Source: Verrucomicrobiales bacterium
GTDB lineage: Bacteria; Verrucomicrobiota; Verrucomicrobiia; Limisphaerales; J093
Reading direction: 5' to 3'
NCBI GenBank assembly: GCA_024233215.1
Contig: JACKPW010000006.1
Coordinates: 248,001-312,000 of the forward strand
Length of the DNA: 64,000 nt
Part shown: one piece after another, positions 1-8,035 of the stretch
Position numbering within the stretch: position 1 is the stretch's first letter
Layout of the letters: each line of letters begins with the position of its first letter
Translations under genes and position numbers: made by a program
Notes under the pieces: generated by a model
The model's database searches: none
Told to the model about the DNA's origin: nothing
Seen by the model: the letters and a program-made list of their open reading frames with translations, nothing else

Positions 1-635
1 ACCTCGACGAGCTCTGCCTGGCCACGCCGGCAATCGCCGATGGCCGACTGTTCGTCCGTACCGCTTCGAGGCTGTACTGCATCAGCGGCGGCGCACGGGC
101 AAAGGATGTGGCCCATGCCGGCTCGACGGATGTTCAGCCGGCCCAGCCTTCCGATATCTGGGCCGCCACACGGGAAGGGAACCGGAACGCGTTGATCCAC
201 GACCTCGACGAGGGCGCATCCGGGAACGCCCGGGATCCTCAGGAAGGAAGCACTCCGTTGAACACAGCGGTCCTGTTTGGCCAAACGGAAATCGTGAAAC
301 TGCTGCTTGATCGCGTGAGCCTCTCGCCCGGCGAGACGCGGGTCTGCTTCGAGTATCAGCGAGGGTACGAGTACAAGGACGCCGGACGCACGCTCTACCT
401 CGCCGACTTCGACGCGAAGAAGCCGTCCATCACCAACGCCAGGGCGTTTGCCAACGCGGAGGGGGCGAATCGCTGGTTCGCTCACCCGCGCTGGACGAAG
501 GACGAAGCCGCCATCGTGTACCACGCCAGTCCGTCCCTCTCCCTCTACACGCTGAAAGACGGCACCACGCGAAAGGTGTCAACGAATCCGCGGGCGGAAT
601 ACCGTTATCCGCACACGGCAGGGGCCCCAAAGTAG
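1..635 (+). CDS. C-terminal part of a PQQ-propeller/ankyrin/TolB-like chimeric protein (5' end outside window)
   Basis: The open frame runs in from the left edge without a start codon. The first ~30 codons read like the last blade of a PQQ-type beta-propeller (ATPAIADGRLFVRT, then LYCISGG). About 50 residues of ankyrin-repeat character follow (DIWAATREGN, then STPLNTAVLFGQTEIVKLLL). In mid-repeat this changes to a segment typical of the end of a TolB/WD40-like propeller (RTLYLADFD, WFAHPRWTKDEAAIVYHAS). PQQ-ankyrin fusions are plausible in this phylum, but an ankyrin repeat normally continues with a GADVN-like turn after LLLDR, and here it does not. The last third may therefore be a deletion fusion with another gene. 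Probably periplasmic; function unknown. Confidence 0.6.
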   Translation, partial: LDELCLATPAIADGRLFVRTASRLYCISGGARAKDVAHAGSTDVQPAQPSDIWAATREGNRNALIHDLDEGASGNARDPQEGSTPLNTAVLFGQTEIVKLLLDRVSLSPGETRVCFEYQRGYEYKDAGRTLYLADFDAKKPSITNARAFANAEGANRWFAHPRWTKDEAAIVYHASPSLSLYTLKDGTTRKVSTNPRAEYRYPHTAGAPK

Positions 636-818
636 AGCGGTCGGGCCACTGTCACCCGCCGTAACTCCGGCCACGGCGCGTTGGGCAACTGCTTGGTGAC
701 GGCCCTCCACCGGACCTTCGCCGCGGCCCCGGTCAGTTCCCACTCGTCCACCTGCTTCGTAACGCGTTCGCCTGGGGCCCCCAGTTCGGTGAACAGGCGT
801 TCCTTCGAGCCGGCCCTC

Positions 819-1874
819 TTATGGATCCTGCGTTCCGGCGTTCGCAGGCGAGCCGATCCGGCGGGCACGGATGGAGGCCCCGCCATTCATGACAAACTGG
901 TCGACGGCGCCCTTGCCCCCCAGAACCACCCAGTAATTGATGTCGCCAACCCCCAGGTTGTCGGGGTCGTTGACGTCGCTGATGAGTGTCTGCCAGGCAT
1001 TCGCCGCGTCCGTCTGGCCCGGCCCCGGCATTTCCGTGTTCATTTGCTCAATCGAGAACGCGTGCCGCCCAGACACCGTGAGGTGATGAGCGTTGCGGTA
1101 CATGCCGACGCGCGCGAAGCGGGAGGCATGATGCGCAAAGCCGAAATCCAATCCGTTGAGGTTGCTGGCGACGACGAGGTTGTCGGCGTCGGTGTGCTCG
1201 TTGACGACGACGCCGTTGTGATAGCCGGTCACGACGACGTTGCGCAGCACGGTCATGGCACCGTTGTTGCACGCCGGAGTAATGAGACCACTGGTGCCGT
1301 GGGTGGGCCTGGATGCCTGCACGTTGTAGACCCCGGTGTTGATAAACACGTTCTCCAACTTGCACTGAAGCGCATGACCCAAGTCGATGCCCCCGATCCC
1401 CGGATCGTCGTAGGTCCGGATATCGAGGTTCTTCAGGACCACATGGACCGCCGAGAACTCGCCATACAACGACTTGGCCGGGGTAGCGGCCGAGAGGACG
1501 GCGCGGCCCTCTTCCGACAGGCTCTTCACGATCGTGCCCCGGTCCAGCAGTGGGAAGGAGCCAATGGTCCCGAAGACCGGTGTGGGTTCGCGTTCCCCCA
1601 CGATTTCGACGGTGATCCAACCCGGGGTTGCCAGGAGAACTCCGGGGATGACGATCCTGCCCCGATACACTCCGGCGGGAAGGTACATCCGTCCTCCTCC
1701 AGCCTTAATGACATCCTCCAGGCAGTTGGAAAACGCCTCGGTATTGTCCGTCTTGTCATCCCCCAGCGCTCCGTAATGGACGACGTCGAACGCCGGTGGT
1801 TCGCCGGCGGGCACGGGAGCGGCAGCCGGCAGAACCAACGCGCCGATCAACGCCACGAATTTCGGTTTAGTCAT
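819..1874 (-). CDS. Secreted pectate-lyase-superfamily (right-handed beta-helix) protein
   Basis: A 351-residue protein. The start was chosen at the ATG giving MTKPKFVALIGALVLPAAAP, a good signal peptide; an in-frame extension upstream is not protein-like. The segment FDVVHYGALGDDKTDNTEAF followed by GGGRMYLPAGVYRG is the N-terminal signature of the Pectate_lyase_3 family, whose members are beta-helix depolymerases or phage-tailspike-like folds. Later stretches (VVLKNLDIRTYDDPGIGGIDLG, NVVVTGYHNGVVVNEHTDADNLV, split here across helix turns) fit helix coils. No catalytic residue can be assigned by eye. It converges on the chimeric gene at its left, with 183 bp between them. Likely acts on an extracellular polysaccharide; the substrate is not predictable. 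Confidence 0.75.
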   Translation of the reverse strand: MTKPKFVALIGALVLPAAAPVPAGEPPAFDVVHYGALGDDKTDNTEAFSNCLEDVIKAGGGRMYLPAGVYRGRIVIPGVLLATPGWITVEIVGEREPTPVFGTIGSFPLLDRGTIVKSLSEEGRAVLSAATPAKSLYGEFSAVHVVLKNLDIRTYDDPGIGGIDLGHALQCKLENVFINTGVYNVQASRPTHGTSGLITPACNNGAMTVLRNVVVTGYHNGVVVNEHTDADNLVVASNLNGLDFGFAHHASRFARVGMYRNAHHLTVSGRHAFSIEQMNTEMPGPGQTDAANAWQTLISDVNDPDNLGVGDINYWVVLGGKGAVDQFVMNGGASIRARRIGSPANAGTQDP

Positions 1875-1986
1875 GGTGGTAATCAAAGAGGTTCGTCCAC
1901 CCGGCGATCTCGTTGCGGGTGAGACTTCACCGTCACCAAAGGCTTGCAGCGTTGCCTGGGTCTCGTCCAGGATTTCTGGGGTGCTA

Positions 1987-2583
1987 ATGACCCATCGCCG
2001 CGGATTCGTTATCGCGTTGGTTGTTCTGGTGGCAACCGCCGTCATCCTGGCGGTCCTCTATGTGAAGTCGCATCCCCTCGTCTTCAACGAGAGCCTCTGG
2101 GGTCACGCCCACTGCATGCCGCAGGCAGGCGTGGCGCTCAGGTTGTATGCGAGCGACCACGCAGGACGCCTTCCTTCCCACACGAACGGTTATGGGGACG
2201 CCCTCTCGCTGCTTCGGGAGTACACACAAGCGGATATCCTGACCGGCCCCGGATACAGCGCGAATGTCTTCCGGGAGGCTTGGGCTTCCACCTCGCATGT
2301 CGACGAGGCACTGTGCGGGCGAATATATGTGCAGGGACTCAGCGAGACGAATGATGGCAACATTGCCCTGCTCTTCGACAAAGTCGCCGCTCCACCGGAT
2401 CACTGTCACTTCCCCCGCCGACTGTGGGCCGGCTTCGTCCGTGAGGTCTGCTTTATCGATGGTGCCTGGCGTGCGGTTCCCGTGGAAGCCTGGCCGGATT
2501 TCGCGAGAAAGCAGATCGATCTGCTGGTCACGGCGGGGTTCGAGCGCACGCGTGCGGCGGAGTTGTACGCCGAGGTGAAGTGA
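1987..2583 (+). CDS. Membrane-anchored hypothetical protein
   Basis: A 198-residue protein starting at MTHRRGFVIALVVLVATAV, a single N-terminal membrane anchor (about residues 6-24). The rest should lie outside the cytoplasm. The part around residues 45-65 (PQAGVALRLYASDHAGRLP) resembles the LGLALRMYADDHDGRLP-type motif found after the prepilin-like helix in many verrucomicrobial and planctomycete secreted proteins, but the usual N-terminal type IV pilin cleavage motif is not evident. The product is not recognised beyond this. It is divergent from the pectate-lyase-like gene and no operon partner is visible. Confidence 0.55.
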   Translation: MTHRRGFVIALVVLVATAVILAVLYVKSHPLVFNESLWGHAHCMPQAGVALRLYASDHAGRLPSHTNGYGDALSLLREYTQADILTGPGYSANVFREAWASTSHVDEALCGRIYVQGLSETNDGNIALLFDKVAAPPDHCHFPRRLWAGFVREVCFIDGAWRAVPVEAWPDFARKQIDLLVTAGFERTRAAELYAEVK

Positions 2584-3205
2584 GATCACTTTCCCCTGAA
2601 CGGACGCTGCACTGGCACTGCCCCCCGCGTCTGGGTGCCGCACCCTCCGGAATGTTCGAGGCCAGATGCGCGGCCTGCCAGGCGAAAGCCGCCGCGGCTC
2701 GAGGAGTTCCTCGGCACGATTGGACGTGCCGAATGGAAGATCGATCGAACTGACGGCGGCTCACGAGCCGCGCTTGACGCCAAAGCCCCCCATCCGTCGC
2801 TTGTTGCTGGAACGGTCACCCTCTGCGCTCGCGTCGAGGCCGTCGGGCGTCTCGAAAAGATCGCGAGTCAGGTCAAAGCACCTTGCGGGCGTGAGGCGTG
2901 CCGGTTCTTCCGGAATCCACCGCCCTGACCTGTGTTCATTGAACTGTGACAGGGTATCTTCGCTCACGACTGAAACAAGGAATGCCCCTATTCCAGTTTG
3001 GCGGCAAGAACTGAAGCAGAACTGAGACAGGTCGTCGCCCCCGGGATGAACGCGATGGTTCGCCCGAAGCCGGCGGAAAGTCGGCACTCCGCGAGACTTG
3101 AGTGAGGCATTGTCCGCTCACCGCTTCCGTCCGTGGATTGTGCCTGAGGATTGGGGGAGACTGACGACCCCTCCCTGGTTTATGCTCCTCGCACCAGCAC
3201 GAGCC
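2584..3205. other. Intergenic region without recognised gene
   Basis: About 620 bp between the membrane-anchored hypothetical protein and the LamG-dihaem gene. Short open frames occur on both strands, but none has a convincing start, domain or composition. The part around 2930-3030 is less GC-rich than the surroundings and could hold the promoter of the downstream gene. No terminator or repeat was identified. Confidence 0.4.
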
Positions 3206-6200
3206 ATGACCAGAACGACGAGAATGCCAAACCTCTTCGTGCTCGCGGGAGCGATCGTCCCATGGGTGACGTCCCATGCGGCCGCACCCGGCGATCTCGA
3301 TCCGGCCGCGCCCCCTCCGATCGCCCATTGGAGCTTCGATCAACCCCGTGTCGGCGCATGGCCGGACGACAGCGGGAACGGGCTCGACGCCGTTGTCCGG
3401 AGCGGGCCGGATGCGCTCACACCCACGGCCGGGTTATTCAACGGGGCGGCATCGTTCAACGGCTCGCATCACTGGACCACCGGAGATCCCCAGACCTTCC
3501 CCGGCTTGGAGCAGGTGACCTTCAGCGTCTGGGTGAGACCGGATCGTTTCGACCGCTACAATGAGATCTTCCGCAAGGAAGACGGCTCCGACCGGCTCCT
3601 GTTCTCGTTTCAGGAAAACGGCACGGTGCTCTCGCTCGGCTTGAACATCGGCGGTTACGTCGAGTGCGATGGGCCAGTCGATCCGGCGCTCTTACTCGAC
3701 GGGCTCTGGCATCATTGCACCGCCACCTTCGATGGAACGGCCATGCGCGTTTTCCTTGATGGGAACGAGGTCGGGGCACTGCGGCGTCCGGGATCGATCC
3801 GATCCGGCGGAAGCGCTCCCGCCTGCATCGGGTCGTCCAACGGCGGCGAGTGTTTCCAGGGGGCAATGGACGATCTGCGAATCTACTCGATCGCCCTCCG
3901 ACCGGAGGACATCCGGCAGCTGTACGCCCCGGGCCAACTCGCCCAGGCCGAACTTCTCCGGGAGCAGGAACGATCGTTGTCACGCGTCTATGTACGTCGG
4001 GGCACCTTCGCAGAGTCCCTGGGGGCGACCCGAAGGCGCGGGCGTGAGGGCAACCCGGCCATTTCGCCCTCATTGGCGGCCGCCCTGGGGCGGCGTGTTG
4101 CGGCTGACTTTCCCGCGGAGACACGGCGGTTCCGGTCCTGCACCGGCCTGTCGCCCGCCGCCTACGTGCTGGGCGATGGCGAGCAGGTCCACCGCGAACC
4201 GCTCCGGCGCCTGGTCGCGCTGCTCACCGAGTATCGGCCCCTGACCGAGCATCAACTCGCCAACCTGACCGAAGATCAACGCCGGCAATGGGCGGAGGTG
4301 GACGGCATTGAAACCGAGGCCATGAGGTTGCTCGCCGCCTCACCCGAGGAGACCGACGCAACGCAGTGGCTGGAGCTGATCCTGGCCGCTGGCCGGCGGG
4401 TACAGTTTCGGCCGGTGGAACAGGAAGCGGTGGCGCCCTACGTCCGGCCTGACACACCGGAGGCCCGAAGCCGCACCGGCGGCGAGGCCAGCGAACTGCT
4501 CCGTCACGACTGGCGGTACCAGGCCGACGGCAGCCCGGACATCCCGCACGCACTGCAGGAAATCAAGTGGGCGCGCGAGGTCGCCTCACGGATTGCCGCG
4601 GAGCATCCCGGGCAGGTCGATTTCAGGGAGTCGCTTGGCGCCCTGGACGAACTGGAGCGCAAAGCGGCGCAATTCGCGGGGGCGGACGAGGAACTGCTGT
4701 ATCTCGCGGTCCGGGAGATCAAACGGTCCATCATGCTGTCCAATCCGGTGCTGGATTTCAGCCGTGTCCTGCTGGTGGACATGCCGTTCCCGCAGGGCAG
4801 CGAGTGGCGCCATGAAACGCGGCATCGCCTCGGCTACATGGCCGTGCCTGGGGGACAGTTGCTGGTGCTCGACGGGCTCAAGCCGAACGGCGGGGTTCGA
4901 CGACTGATGCCGCAGGCCCCTTTGCACGGTTCCTTCTGGCGACCCGACGTTTCCTGGGACGGCGAGAAAGTCCTGTTCTGCTTCAAACCGCACAACGAAA
5001 AGTCGTTTCACCTCTACGAGATCAACGCCGACGGCTCCGGACTGACCCAACTGACCGACGGCCCCTATGACGACCTGGACCCGATCTATCTGCCGGATGA
5101 CCGGCACATCCTCTTCTCGACCACGCGTGCTCACACCTGGGTGCGCTGCATGCCGCCGACCAGCGCGTTCGTGCTGGCCCGAGCCAACCGCGACGGCAGC
5201 GACATCCGACTGATCTCCCGCAACAACGAACCGGACTACCTGCCCTCGGTGCTGGACGACGGCCGGGTGATCTACACGCGCTGGGAGTACACCGACAAGC
5301 CGTTGTGGCGGGCACAAGGACTGTGGACGGTCAATCCCGACGGCACCGGCGTGGCCACGTTCTGGGGCAACCAGAGCGTCTGGCCCGACCTGCTCAAAGA
5401 CGCCCGGAGCATTCCGGGCAGCCGGCGGGTCATGTTCACCGGGAGCGCCCATCACGATTGGTTCTCGGGTTCCGTTGGGATTGTGGCTCCGGCGGCCGGC
5501 CACAACTTCCCCGATGGTCTGTCCAAAGTGACCGCCGATACACCGTGGCCGGAATCGGGCAACGGACCGCAGGACCCCGTCGAATCCGCCAACTACCACC
5601 CCAGTGGTCGGTACAACGCCTATTACTCCCCCTACCCGCTGAGCGAACATGACTTCCTGGTATCGGCCGAGCGGGACGGCAAGTTCGTCCTCTACCTCAT
5701 GGACACCGACGGGAACCGCGAGTTGATCTACGAAGGCCGGAACCACGTCTTCCACGCCTTGCCGCTGCGGTCGCGCGAACGTCCTCCGTTGATCCCGGAC
5801 CGGGTTGTGTGGCCCGGACCGGACGCGCCACCGGAGGCGCGGGAAGGGACCCTGTTCAGCGCGAATGTGTGCCAGGGTGTCCCCGGAGTCTCACCGGAGC
5901 TGGTCAAACACCTGCGCGTATTCACCATCGATCCCAAAACCTACACCTACTGGCATCAACGACCTTATCTGTCCACCGGCCCGGTCGTGTCCGCCGTTCA
6001 ATCGGAGGGCGTCAAGCGACTGCTCGGGACGGTACCCGTCGAGTCGGATGGTTCCGTCTGCTTTCGGGCTCCTGCCGGCATGCCGCTGCATCTGCAACTG
6101 CTCGATGAACAGTACCGGGCGCTGCAGACGATGCGGAGTTTTACCGGCGTCATGCCCGGCGAACAGCGGGGATGTGTCGGATGCCACGAGATGCACACTT

Positions 6201-6793
6201 CCGCCCCCGAGCCTCCCGGCACCATGACGCTTGCCTTGTCCAAGCCTCCCCGCGGGATCGAACCGCCGCCGTGGGAGGATCGCACCGTCAGTTTCGATCG
6301 CTACGTGCGACCGGTCCTGGACCGCTACTGCGCCGATTGCCACCAGGGCAATGGGGAAGGGCGAAAGACGTTCGACATGACACCGCGGCCGGGCTTCCTT
6401 TTCTTCGACGAAACCTACCTGACGATGATCGGTCGCCCGACCTGGGGCGCCGCCTACCAACGGCCGGAGAATCCCCCGCCCGGCTTCGGCATCGCCGACA
6501 TGCTCATGGTCGAAGCCTATGATCAACGCGATCCAGTCGCCTATCGAACCCCCGAGCCGATGACCCATCTGTCCTATCGCAGTCGCCTGATCGAGATCGC
6601 CTCCAGCGGCGAACACCACGAAGCGCGCGTCGACCCCATCAGCCTCCGCCGGCTAATTGTCTGGGTGGATGCCATGTGTCCCTATCGCGGCGATGAGGAA
6701 GTCAGGGCAATTGACGATCCGGACTTTCAGGGGATCGACTGGCTGGCGGTCAGACCGAGGATCAAGACCGCACCGCGAATGACCAGACCCTGA
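3206..6793 (+). CDS. LamG domain-dihaem cytochrome protein related to hydrazine synthase alpha middle domain
   Basis: About 1195 residues. The start is placed at MTRTTRMPNLFVLAGAIV, giving a signal peptide; the ATG six codons later is an alternative. Residues ~40-250 form a LamG/concanavalin-like domain (IAHWSFDQ, GAASFNGSHHW, VTFSVWVRPDRFDRYNEIF, WHHCTATFDG). After a helical linker, residues ~560-800 are a TolB-like propeller (WDGEKVLFCF, YEINADGSGLTQLTDGPYDD, VLDDGRVIYTRWEYTDKPL). Two CxxCH haem c sites follow, at about residues 990-994 (CVGCH) and 1042-1046 (CADCH). This propeller-plus-haem layout matches the protein group annotated through the hydrazine synthase alpha-subunit middle domain, which is widespread in Planctomycetes and Verrucomicrobiota outside anammox and has no known reaction there. 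The neighbouring glycosidases suggest a periplasmic or surface role in polymer breakdown rather than nitrogen metabolism. Confidence 0.8.
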   Translation: MTRTTRMPNLFVLAGAIVPWVTSHAAAPGDLDPAAPPPIAHWSFDQPRVGAWPDDSGNGLDAVVRSGPDALTPTAGLFNGAASFNGSHHWTTGDPQTFPGLEQVTFSVWVRPDRFDRYNEIFRKEDGSDRLLFSFQENGTVLSLGLNIGGYVECDGPVDPALLLDGLWHHCTATFDGTAMRVFLDGNEVGALRRPGSIRSGGSAPACIGSSNGGECFQGAMDDLRIYSIALRPEDIRQLYAPGQLAQAELLREQERSLSRVYVRRGTFAESLGATRRRGREGNPAISPSLAAALGRRVAADFPAETRRFRSCTGLSPAAYVLGDGEQVHREPLRRLVALLTEYRPLTEHQLANLTEDQRRQWAEVDGIETEAMRLLAASPEETDATQWLELILAAGRRVQFRPVEQEAVAPYVRPDTPEARSRTGGEASELLRHDWRYQADGSPDIPHALQEIKWAREVASRIAAEHPGQVDFRESLGALDELERKAAQFAGADEELLYLAVREIKRSIMLSNPVLDFSRVLLVDMPFPQGSEWRHETRHRLGYMAVPGGQLLVLDGLKPNGGVRRLMPQAPLHGSFWRPDVSWDGEKVLFCFKPHNEKSFHLYEINADGSGLTQLTDGPYDDLDPIYLPDDRHILFSTTRAHTWVRCMPPTSAFVLARANRDGSDIRLISRNNEPDYLPSVLDDGRVIYTRWEYTDKPLWRAQGLWTVNPDGTGVATFWGNQSVWPDLLKDARSIPGSRRVMFTGSAHHDWFSGSVGIVAPAAGHNFPDGLSKVTADTPWPESGNGPQDPVESANYHPSGRYNAYYSPYPLSEHDFLVSAERDGKFVLYLMDTDGNRELIYEGRNHVFHALPLRSRERPPLIPDRVVWPGPDAPPEAREGTLFSANVCQGVPGVSPELVKHLRVFTIDPKTYTYWHQRPYLSTGPVVSAVQSEGVKRLLGTVPVESDGSVCFRAPAGMPLHLQLLDEQYRALQTMRSFTGVMPGEQRGCVGCHEMHTSAPEPPGTMTLALSKPPRGIEPPPWEDRTVSFDRYVRPVLDRYCADCHQGNGEGRKTFDMTPRPGFLFFDETYLTMIGRPTWGAAYQRPENPPPGFGIADMLMVEAYDQRDPVAYRTPEPMTHLSYRSRLIEIASSGEHHEARVDPISLRRLIVWVDAMCPYRGDEEVRAIDDPDFQGIDWLAVRPRIKTAPRMTRP

Positions 6794-6799
6794 GCGATC

Positions 6800-7852
6800 A
6801 TGAACTTGCTCCTGCAAACCTCTCTGTCGGCCCTGTGCGTTGCGACCGTTGCAGCGCAGATCTCTCCGTCCGCCGACCCGGCGCCGTTTCTTCCCCGCAT
6901 GCACTTCGCGGACACCGTGAGCGGGCGCCCCTTCTCGAAGGACCCGGCGGTGGTTCGGTTCGGCGGCCGTTACTGGCTCTACTATTCGATTCCCCCCTAC
7001 GAAGGCAAGGCCGGGGCGGGCTGGACCATCGGGGTGGCGACGAGCGGAAACCTCGTGGACTGGACCAAGGCGGGGGAACTGTCGAACACCGGCCCGGCGG
7101 AAGCCAGTGGTTTCACCGCCCCGGGGGCCATTGTGATCGGTGACCAAGTCCATCTGTTCTACCAGACCTACGGCAACGGCCGAAACGACGCCATCTGCCA
7201 TGCGTGGTCCAAGGACGGCCGGACCTTTGATCGGGATCCCACAAACCCCATCTTCCGACCGACCGGTAGTTGGAGCTGCGGCCGTGCCATTGACGCGGAC
7301 GTAATCGTGTTTGATGGCCGGCTGCTGCTTTATTGGGCCACGCGCGACCCGGCGATGAAGGTCCAGATGCAAGGGGTCGCCGCGGCTCCTCTGGACGGGA
7401 CGTTCTCCCGCGACCAGTGGACCCAACTCAATCCCGACGGCCCAATCCTGGCGCCCCAGGTCCCCACCAGGCTCGACGCTCCCGGCCTCGACCTCGCCTG
7501 GGAAAGGCAGTGCATCGAGGCGGCCGCAATGGCCCTGCATGACGGTCGGCTCTACATGTTTTACGCGGGCGGTTACAACAACGAGCCGCAACAAATCGGC
7601 GTCGCAGTCAGTGAAGACGGGGTGAACTTCAAGCGACTGTCGGATCAACCGCTCCTCCCCAATGGCCCGACCGGGAGTTGGAACCACAGCGAATCCGGCC
7701 ACCCGTTCCTGTTTCAGGACGAGGACGGTCAGGATTACCTGTTCCACCAGGGAAACAACACGGGGGGGAAAAGCTGGTACCTGTCCGTGGTCCCCATCGA
7801 CTGGCAGGACGGACACCCCGTGCTGGCGCCCCACAAGTTGACGGCCCGATGA
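6800..7852 (+). CDS. Secreted five-bladed beta-propeller glycosidase (GH43-like)
   Basis: A 350-residue protein starting only 6 bp after the LamG-dihaem gene, so probably co-transcribed. A signal peptide is visible (MNLLLQTSLSALCVATVAAQ). The mature part begins with the propeller signature KDPAVVRFGGRYWLYYS, where the Asp is the expected catalytic-base position of GH43/GH117/GH130-type enzymes. Repeating blades follow (GFTAPGAIVIGDQVHLFYQT, DADVIVFDGRLLLYWA, CIEAAAMALHDGRLYMFYAG), with Glu in the fourth blade as in the general-acid position. The family choice between GH43, GH117 and GH130 is not certain without alignment. Likely removes side-chain sugars such as arabinose, xylose or anhydrogalactose. 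Confidence 0.75.
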   Translation: MNLLLQTSLSALCVATVAAQISPSADPAPFLPRMHFADTVSGRPFSKDPAVVRFGGRYWLYYSIPPYEGKAGAGWTIGVATSGNLVDWTKAGELSNTGPAEASGFTAPGAIVIGDQVHLFYQTYGNGRNDAICHAWSKDGRTFDRDPTNPIFRPTGSWSCGRAIDADVIVFDGRLLLYWATRDPAMKVQMQGVAAAPLDGTFSRDQWTQLNPDGPILAPQVPTRLDAPGLDLAWERQCIEAAAMALHDGRLYMFYAGGYNNEPQQIGVAVSEDGVNFKRLSDQPLLPNGPTGSWNHSESGHPFLFQDEDGQDYLFHQGNNTGGKSWYLSVVPIDWQDGHPVLAPHKLTAR

Positions 7853-7873
7853 ACCGCGGCCATGCAACGGGCC

Positions 7874-7978
7874 GTAGCCGCGGACGTACCGTCCGCGCAC
7901 TTGTGGTTCGAGGGCGATGGGGGGTTCCGCGGATTCGGGGACTGAAGGGATTTGCGCCGACTGCGCGTCGGCGGCTAC
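7874..7978 (+). repeat. REPIN-like element, copy A
   Basis: Two imperfect palindromes in inverted orientation around a ~48 bp spacer. The left unit (7874-7900) begins GTAGCCGCGGACGT and folds back as GTCCGCGCAC. The right unit (7949-7978) reads GATTTGCGCCGAC, then GTCGGCGGCTAC. The outer ends GTAGCCGC and GCGGCTAC are exact inverted repeats. The same pair recurs at 12152-12342 and, reversed, at 15007-15166. The position between two co-directional glycosidase genes is intergenic, as is typical of REP sequences. Confidence 0.75.
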
Positions 7979-8035
7979 CGGTCACAAGGGCCAAGGCTGA
8001 ATGACCGGGCCTCCCCCCGAGTCGAAATCCAAACG

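Noticed and set aside
605..886. Minus-strand open frame of 93 codons with a partly protein-like sequence (GERVTKQVDEWELTGAAAKV)
   Set aside because: It overlaps both neighbouring genes and has no start signal. It may be a remnant of a lost gene, but there is no family evidence.
681..1922. Long plus-strand open frame opposite the pectate-lyase-like gene
   Set aside because: An antisense shadow of the real minus-strand gene, caused by high GC; no domain.
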